A DNA stretch of 64,000 nucleotides, from assembly GCF_000317795.1 (NCBI RefSeq), contig NC_019791.1:868001-932000 (forward strand). Reading direction: 5' to 3'. Each line of letters starts with the position of its first letter. Position 1 is the stretch's first letter. The notes under the pieces were generated by a model. The model worked only from the letters and a program-made list of their open reading frames with translations, made no database searches and was not told the DNA's origin. A program made the position numbers and the translations under genes. The DNA comes from Caldisphaera lagunensis DSM 15908 (lineage in GTDB: Archaea; Thermoproteota; Thermoprotei_A; Sulfolobales; Acidilobaceae). Shown piece after piece: positions 58,271 through 64,000 of this stretch.

Positions 58271-58859
58271 ATGTCAGTTGCAGTTAAAGCATATAATTGA
58301 AATCAGTTTTTAAATCACGTAGAAGATAGTTTAAGGATTAAAATATTAGATAGAGATCAGTTTGATATGCTAGTAATTAGCAATTTTAGTTATTAATACG
58401 ATGGTTAAATAACGTAAATACTTAACAATAAATAAAAAATATTGTACATCAATATTCTGTTGGTATTGAAGAATAATAAGGTGAAGAGATTTCTTATCTT
58501 GAATATGATGATCTATTTCTACAAGCTAGCTTGGGTATTTATACACTCTTTGATAAAGTTAAATATTTAAAATACTACAGAAATAATTTTTCTTTCTTTG
58601 GAAACATATGAATTAATTATTATTAAAACTTGTTTTAGATAGAAAATTTAATAAATTTTATAAATTAAATAAAAAAGATTATTTTGTATTTAGATCTCCA
58701 AGTAATGAAAAAGAAACTGTGTATTTACTCTTGATATCTTGTGATAATAGTATAAATCTAGTTGATAATTCTCATTTGACTTTATATAGATTTCATTCTC
58801 ATATAGATTATGAGAATAAATTTTCAGTTAGGATTAAGGCTTGGCCACTGCTTATATGA
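58271..58859 (+). pseudogene. Decayed GT2 glycosyltransferase of the local family
   Basis: From ATG 58271: M-S-V-A-V-K-A-Y-N, stop (TGA where the family has Arg), then NQFLNHVEDSLRI, LDRDQFDMLVISNFSY, which is the family N-terminus TAYNRK...QTLDxDKFEVIVIxNF. Further on: EEISYLEYDDLFL and KVKYLKYYRNNFSFFGN, then HLTLYRFHSHIDYENK, matching the L-T-x-Y-R-x-H block of the live copies. The protein is about half the normal length and has several stops and deletions. Same family as 46.2, 50.1, 43.5 and 56.5 kb. Confidence 0.68.
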
Positions 58860-59203
58860 ATTACAAATTATTCAATTATATATAGAAAATTTTTGCAATA
58901 AAAAGAATTACCATTTATTTATGAATTTATTAGATCGCGAGCCGATTTAATTATTCTTTATTAATATCTTAATTACTAAAATTTGTTTTAGTTATATAGA
59001 TTATTAGAATAATTATTTGAATAATTTTAGATATTACTAAAAATTTTTAGGTGTTAAGTTGCTGAATTCATCCTATGATAGGACCTTCATTCAGTTACAT
59101 TTTTATTTCCGTTAGGTTTAAAAATGGGACCTAATATTTTGGAAAGATATTGCTACACTTAATGGATAAATATTAATGTCTCAAAATAAAAACAATATTA
59201 TTT
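58860..59203. other. Gene-free stretch
   Basis: AT-rich DNA between the GT2 wreck and the convergent FkbM gene; nothing recognised. Confidence 0.4.
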
Positions 59204-60100
59204 TCACTTCTTATTTATATATAAATAATGCAAAAATCCATTTGGGGTTATTCTTACAACCCTAAATCTATTAAAACCACATAGCTTAAACTTATCTATT
59301 ATTTTTGTAACGTTATCATAACTAAAATGTACTTCCATAACATATGAATTAACTCTGTTTAAATAACTGCATGGAGTGTTAACTAATGATATCTCGCGTC
59401 CTTCACAATCCATTTTAACTAAATCATAGTTATCTTGTATAATTTCTTCAGGAGTAATTAGTTGAAAGCATAAATTTCCTTTTCTTAATCCAGTTGCATT
59501 TAAATCTTCAGAGACACACATTTCTTTATCATATCCAACGCTTTTTGCTTCGACATCTATAGGCAATCCATTCCTTTCAAGGTTTTTAGCTGCTAAATCA
59601 TAATATACAGGTTCATAAACTTTAACGTGATTTGCTCCAAAGTTATAAAAGAATAAAGCTGAATCCCCTATATAACCACCAATGTCTATTATGTCATACC
59701 CTTTTACTTTTGTAGGATATGGGCAATTATTATTGTGTTTTTTGCAATTAATTAACATCTTAATATATTCCCAAAGAGGATCTAGGCCTGCTATTTTATT
59801 TATTGGAATTCCTATCTTATATTTCAAGAAATTGACTATTATTTCATTGCTTTCGATGTTATAACCAAAAATTTTAGCATATAGTATCGATTTTAATGTT
59901 GGAAAATCTGCATAGTAAATTTTGTTGTTAAATTTTAATTTGACTTTCCTACTTTTAGATTTATTGTATTTTAAGATTATATCAAAGCTTTTAATAGTTT
60001 CTAAAAACTTTGTATTTAGAAGGTATTTTAATGTCTGCATTTCGTAATTATTATTAAAACCATCTTCTATAATTAAACCATTATCCATAATTAAATCCAT
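59204..60100 (-). CDS. FkbM-family methyltransferase (intact)
   Basis: 298 residues. The SAM-binding core is IIDIGGYIGDSALFFYNFGA followed by VKVYEPVYYDLAAKNLERNG, and the FkbM motif is LVKMDCEGREISLV. The ~130-residue N-terminal extension (KYLLNTKFLETIKSFDIIL, KFNNKIYYADFPTLKSIL) resembles that of the two broken local FkbM genes. Probably O-methylates a sugar of the surface glycan. It is the only one of the three FkbM genes here with an uninterrupted frame. Confidence 0.85.
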   Translation of the reverse strand: MDLIMDNGLIIEDGFNNNYEMQTLKYLLNTKFLETIKSFDIILKYNKSKSRKVKLKFNNKIYYADFPTLKSILYAKIFGYNIESNEIIVNFLKYKIGIPINKIAGLDPLWEYIKMLINCKKHNNNCPYPTKVKGYDIIDIGGYIGDSALFFYNFGANHVKVYEPVYYDLAAKNLERNGLPIDVEAKSVGYDKEMCVSEDLNATGLRKGNLCFQLITPEEIIQDNYDLVKMDCEGREISLVNTPCSYLNRVNSYVMEVHFSYDNVTKIIDKFKLCGFNRFRVVRITPNGFLHYLYINKK

Positions 60101-60876
60101 TTATTAATGAGAAAACTAAGTTTTTATATTTATATAATTCCCTATATTATAAAATTATACGTGTTCATAATACAAAAAGATTTTTATAGATAAACTAAAC
60201 TCAAGATTATTAGATTTTAATAAATTAATCTCAAATGAACACTAAACTATTTTAAATTTTATTTTATTAGTGTTTAATAATATCATGACCAATATTTACG
60301 AAATATATTTTATTATATTAATTTTATTTATTCAATGCATAAGCTAAAATTGTTTTTGGATAGTATTATACAAATTTCTTTAATCAATATTTGGAAATTG
60401 TTTCCCAATATATAATAACATCGTGATATTTTGCAATAAGATCAAAATTGAACCATTATCTATTATATCACTTTTTAAACGCATAAAATATTTAGTTTTG
60501 TTTTTAATGCCCAGCCTAAAATAAAGCTTTATTTTTTATTAATTTATTGTATGCAAAATATAATATAAATATATATGGTTCTTAGTTATTATATTTATAT
60601 ACATTAATGATTATTTTAAGACAACAATCTTTATTATTTTTATAATATGTAAGTATTTAAATCCCTCTATATTGGCTAAATAATATTTTTTATAATAAAT
60701 TTTAATTTTATAGATTCTATTATGTCTATATATGAAGTATTTTATTTGAATTTATTTTAGAAAATTATTTTTACAAAATTAATGATTTAAAGTGTTTGGC
60801 TATTAATTTCTAATCTTTCATTTATTAATTTAATTAAACTTATAAACTTGCTTAAAATCTTTTATTTGGGATAAAA
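60101..60876. other. Gene-free AT-rich stretch
   Basis: About 775 bases of very AT-rich DNA between divergent genes; no fragments recognised. Confidence 0.45.
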
Positions 60877-61773
60877 ATGATTTGTGTTGGGATACCTACA
60901 TATAATAGATCCGAAATATTCAATAGATCCCTTTTAAGTTTTTACAACAATAATTATATAGATTTGATATTAGTGGTTGCTGATGCCGATAAAAAAGTTG
61001 AAGCAAATAGGTATAAGCAAATTTTGGACCAATTTAATAAAAAAATTTATTATCAAGTAAATATTGGCCGAAGTGGGAGTGTGAATTCAAGGAATAAAAT
61101 ACTTATCTTGGGCTACGAACTTGGATGCGACGAATTAATAATGGCAGATGATGATTATATTTTAATAGATAATAAAACGCCTCTAATACTTTCATTACAT
61201 ATAAAAAATGGTGCAGGTATGTGTGGAGGAAAAGTTATAAATCTGGCAAGAAGATCCATTGATCCTGATTTTTTCTTAAACACTATAATTGCAGATAACT
61301 TATCAGATATTACTGGCTATGTTTTTTTAGATATAAAGCATGGTCCAAGATATGCCAAGTATGTTCCACATTTCTTTTCTATAGATGGGGATATATTAAA
61401 TAAGGTCAGATACGATAAGTTATATGATACGCCAACGGCTTTTAGGGAAGAAAGTGATTTACAAAGACAAATAAGATCATTGGGCTTTAATATAGTTTTT
61501 GATCCGAGGGCTTGGATAATACATTTAGATATCGAAGAAGGTGGTGATAGGAATAATATGGATGAAAATAAAAGACTTTATTGGAAATCGTTCGGATCAA
61601 CATCATTTATACTTAAATGGGAAAAAAATATTAAACTCTTATCTAAACTCGTAATGGCGTCAATGATAATAATATCCTATAGACCAATGCGATTTATAAG
61701 TATATTTAAAGGAATAAGAGATTCTCTATATAATTTTAAAAACAAAAATAATGAAGTTTTGCCAGAAAAATAA
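60877..61773 (+). CDS. GT2-like glycosyltransferase
   Basis: 298 residues. MICVGIPTYNRSEIFNRSLLS gives the N-terminal nucleotide-binding strand, and GCDELIMADDDYILIDN the metal-binding D-D-D. RNKILILGYELG is the helix that precedes it. The C-terminal part has TAFREESDLQRQIRSLGFNI and DPRAWIIHLD, with the E-E/E-D and histidine residues typical of GT2 acceptor sites. Its family is distinct from the QTLD-type local family. Intact frame with flanking gene-free DNA. Confidence 0.8.
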   Translation: MICVGIPTYNRSEIFNRSLLSFYNNNYIDLILVVADADKKVEANRYKQILDQFNKKIYYQVNIGRSGSVNSRNKILILGYELGCDELIMADDDYILIDNKTPLILSLHIKNGAGMCGGKVINLARRSIDPDFFLNTIIADNLSDITGYVFLDIKHGPRYAKYVPHFFSIDGDILNKVRYDKLYDTPTAFREESDLQRQIRSLGFNIVFDPRAWIIHLDIEEGGDRNNMDENKRLYWKSFGSTSFILKWEKNIKLLSKLVMASMIIISYRPMRFISIFKGIRDSLYNFKNKNNEVLPEK

Positions 61774-62221
61774 TTAATATAATATTTTAAAAAATTAAAA
61801 ATGTGAATTCAAATATATTGAATTTCTTTAGTCTAATTTAGCCATAAATTTAAAAATTTTTAAAAATTATTATAATTAATATAATTTTTATTTTTAATAA
61901 CTATATGGCATATAAAATATTGATGAATAGAAATATCTTTATATTATTAACAAACTGTATAAATCTTTACATGATAATAAATTCTTTAACAAATTGTATA
62001 AAATGTAATTTATGTTTACTAATAATTTATTTTGAAACTATTAACAATCATTATTATGGGCTCTTTAAAATCTTTACATGATTTTTTACGATCTTCTATT
62101 ATTGATGATGTATCAAGGTTAAGTTCGTATCCAAACAAATCCTTATCTCGAGATAATTATATATTTAAATTTTCAATTAAATTAAATATATATGTAAATA
62201 AAGATTTTGATAAAAATTCGC
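61774..62221. other. Gene-free stretch
   Basis: About 450 AT-rich bases between two convergent glycosyltransferase genes. A minus-strand run with YELNLDTSSIIEDRKKSCK near 62,050-62,130 might be a relic but is not recognised. Confidence 0.4.
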
Positions 62222-63249
62222 CTATATTATAGAATTTAAAATGCTTTCAAATTTTTCGCCAATGTTATCAATATCAAATCTTTTAGAGAATATCATTGCA
62301 TTTGCCTTCATCAAATTATATAGTTTTTCATTTTTTATCAAATTGTATATTTCATTTGCATAATCTAAAGGATCTAGCGTATTTACTTTTATACCAGTAA
62401 GACCATCTATATATGCATCATCAGGTATTCCTGGTCCCGCTATAACTGGTACAAAGTTTTGTGCTTCAGCAATAGTATAAGCAAATCCTTCATATTCGTA
62501 TGGTGCTAACAATAAATAAGAATTGCAATAAAGATCTAATAGTTCTTTTAAGCTTATACAACATTTAGTTTCTATATCACTAAAGGTCTTATCTATTGGC
62601 CAGTTTAAAACAATCTTTAATTTTATTTGAAGATTAAACTTTTCATTCAAAATTTTTACAGCTTCGTAGGAAACTTCTGGGTGCTTTCTATAATCTGCTC
62701 CTGTATGTAAGATAAACTTTTCATTTTTATCTTTACAATTATTTATTGAAAAAAGTTCAGATTTTATAGGAGGATTAACTACATGATCACAATTAATGCC
62801 TTTTTTAACTGCCTCATATCTAACTTTATTTGAGACACAAACGTTTATTTTATTATTATTATAAAGAAATTTATAGATTAGAAATTTCATAGATTTTAAG
62901 TTTGGAGAAAGATGATGAATAATTCCAACTTTCCTTTTATGACTAATTGGAACAATGCCATTTAATATAACAACATCGTAATTCTTAACGGCTTTGCTAC
63001 CCTTATAGTACCACGAAAGAATATCTGATGTTTTATTATTAAATTTTCCAAAACTATAAAATCTTGCCTTTTCTAAGTTTACACTAAATATCTCTTTTCC
63101 AAACCTTATTGGATCTTTTGATATAATATTAGAGATAAGCAAAACATCGTGATTTTTGTTTATAAAATATTCTGCTAAGTTATATATATATATCTATTTA
63201 CTCCGTCTATAGTTGTTAGATCTCCGTATCGTGTTATGGCTATTTTCAA
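62222..63249 (-). pseudogene. GT4 glycosyltransferase, out of frame at a (TA)6.5 tract (possible phase-variable gene)
   Basis: The true start is TTG 63249, four bases behind GGGGAT: M-K-I-A-I-T-R-Y-G-D-L-T-T-I-D-G-V-N-R-Y-I-Y, the standard GT4 N-terminal glycine loop region. The frame then stops within a 13-base TA tract (63181-63193). Removing one TA gives NRYIYNLAEYFINKNHDVLL, which joins perfectly the downstream frame (IISKDPIRFGKEIF, VGIIHHLSPNLKS, FILHTGADYRKHPEVSYEA, APYEYEGFAYTIAEAQNF with the donor-site glutamates). No other lesion is seen, and the rest of the 340-residue protein is intact. Confidence 0.85.
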
Positions 63250-63589
63250 TAGTATCCCCTAATTTGATTATTTATTTTAATATATAAATATCTATTTGAA
63301 ATATATATTATTTTGCCTATATTTTTAATAATATTAAAGATTATTGAAATAAATTTTATAATAGATTATATTGAAAAAAATTCTAGGGATTTGTAATTAT
63401 TGTAATTTGAAATTGTCATATTTAAAAATTTTTCTCTAGGTTTTATTAAAATACCTAAATCAAAAAAGGTAAGAGGTAATCAAATTTATCTGATAAGAGT
63501 ATGTCTATAAATCCATAGAATAAATACGTCAATTGAAGATTATTAAAAATATAAATAAACAAAATCATTAACATGATTCTTATTTTAAT
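63250..63589. other. Gene-free stretch
   Basis: About 340 AT-rich bases between the GT4 gene and the stop of the next leftward gene; nothing recognised apart from the GGGGAT ribosome binding site at its left border. Confidence 0.45.
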
Positions 63590-64000
63590 TTATCTGAATT
63601 TCCCTATTATATAAACACTTGGAGTCATCAAAATTATATTTGATTCATTCGCAACATAATTTATTGAATTTATATCATATGTTGCATTAGGGTAAAAGGC
63701 GTAAACACCATATATAAAATAAGACCAAGAAAATTCATAATAACCTGTAGAGGAATTTACATTTAAAAATGGTGGGCCAAAGTCAATATAATAATGGAAA
63801 TCAAAATTTGGTGATAAATAACTAGTTATTCCTATACCTATACCAGCTTCACCAAAAGGCTCGCTATATGGAAAAGCTACAGTTGAATAACCTGCCCAAG
63901 TTGCATATAATGAAAATATTGAGACAAAAATTATTAATGAAACACCTAAAATTTTAACACCATAATTTATATTATTTGATTTATTTTTTTTATCTTTTTT
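63590..64000 (-). CDS. Unidentified membrane-anchored exported protein, 5' part outside the window
   Basis: A frame of 136 codons open to the right edge, with no start codon inside the window. After a Lys/Asn-rich cytoplasmic stretch there is one strong hydrophobic helix (VKILGVSLIIFVSIFSLYAT) and then a Tyr/Phe/Pro/Asn-rich segment likely outside the cell (FPYSEPFGEAGIGIGITSYL, then FHYYIDFGPPFLNVNSSTG), with several N-x-S/T sites. No family is recognised. The position at the edge of the glycan locus and the composition suggest a surface protein. Confidence 0.6.
   Translation of the reverse strand, partial: KKDKKNKSNNINYGVKILGVSLIIFVSIFSLYATWAGYSTVAFPYSEPFGEAGIGIGITSYLSPNFDFHYYIDFGPPFLNVNSSTGYYEFSWSYFIYGVYAFYPNATYDINSINYVANESNIILMTPSVYIIGKFR

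Noticed and set aside
30831-63600. CRISPR array or other regularly spaced repeats in the long gene-poor stretches
   Set aside because: No repeat of 20 or more bases recurring at regular spacing was seen; only one 27-base tandem pair.

Overview
The window is AT-rich (roughly 30% GC by eye) archaeal DNA, most likely from a thermoacidophilic member of the Thermoproteota (Crenarchaeota), perhaps a Caldisphaera/Acidilobales-type organism. The inference rests on a Hjc resolvase, a PINA-type PIN/KH ATPase, FlaJ/GspE-type archaeal secretion genes, a tRNA-Pro with a bulge-helix-bulge intron at a non-canonical position, frequent TTG starts behind GGTGAT-type ribosome binding sites, and FkbM/GT2/GT4 surface-glycan genes. 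The species name is a guess; the domain is well supported.

Bases 1-30,830 are dense housekeeping and accessory metabolism: the 3' end of a compact kdpC; fumC-HEPN followed by sufCBD; a radical SAM protein; a class II aldolase; a ferritin-like protein; Hjc; citrate synthase; a two-gene ABC exporter; a PfkB kinase facing a metal-site-less amidohydrolase; PINA; a Kef-type antiporter; an E1-like ThiF protein; an MFS carrier; an alanine-glyoxylate-type aminotransferase; threonine synthase; a YHS protein plus CopA copper ATPase; a 5'-truncated GspE-type ATPase carrying a decaying intein, then its FlaJ-like membrane partner; a PEBP protein; and a rhodanese/TusA-like pair.

Bases 30,831-33,896 are gene-poor and hold a broken FkbM methyltransferase. 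Bases 33,897-39,033 carry glmS, a GlmU-like nucleotidyltransferase (together a route to UDP-amino sugars) and a GH31 glycosidase. A tRNA-Pro(CGG) lies at 39,346.

Bases 39,750-63,250 form a large surface-glycan region: a Wzx-type flippase, three GT4-type and several GT2-type glycosyltransferases and FkbM methyltransferases, separated by long AT-rich spacers full of gene remains. One GT2 family with a very similar N-terminus occurs as two intact copies, one single-frameshift copy and several wrecks, one of them split by a TnpB/IS605 relic. Four glycan genes are broken by exactly one small indel each, two of them in TA dinucleotide tracts where changing one TA unit restores an uninterrupted product. 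This is the best candidate for something new here: possible slipped-strand phase variation, with gene birth and death, in an archaeal glycan locus. Sequencing error is the main alternative. The last 400 bases hold the 3' end of an unidentified membrane-anchored protein.
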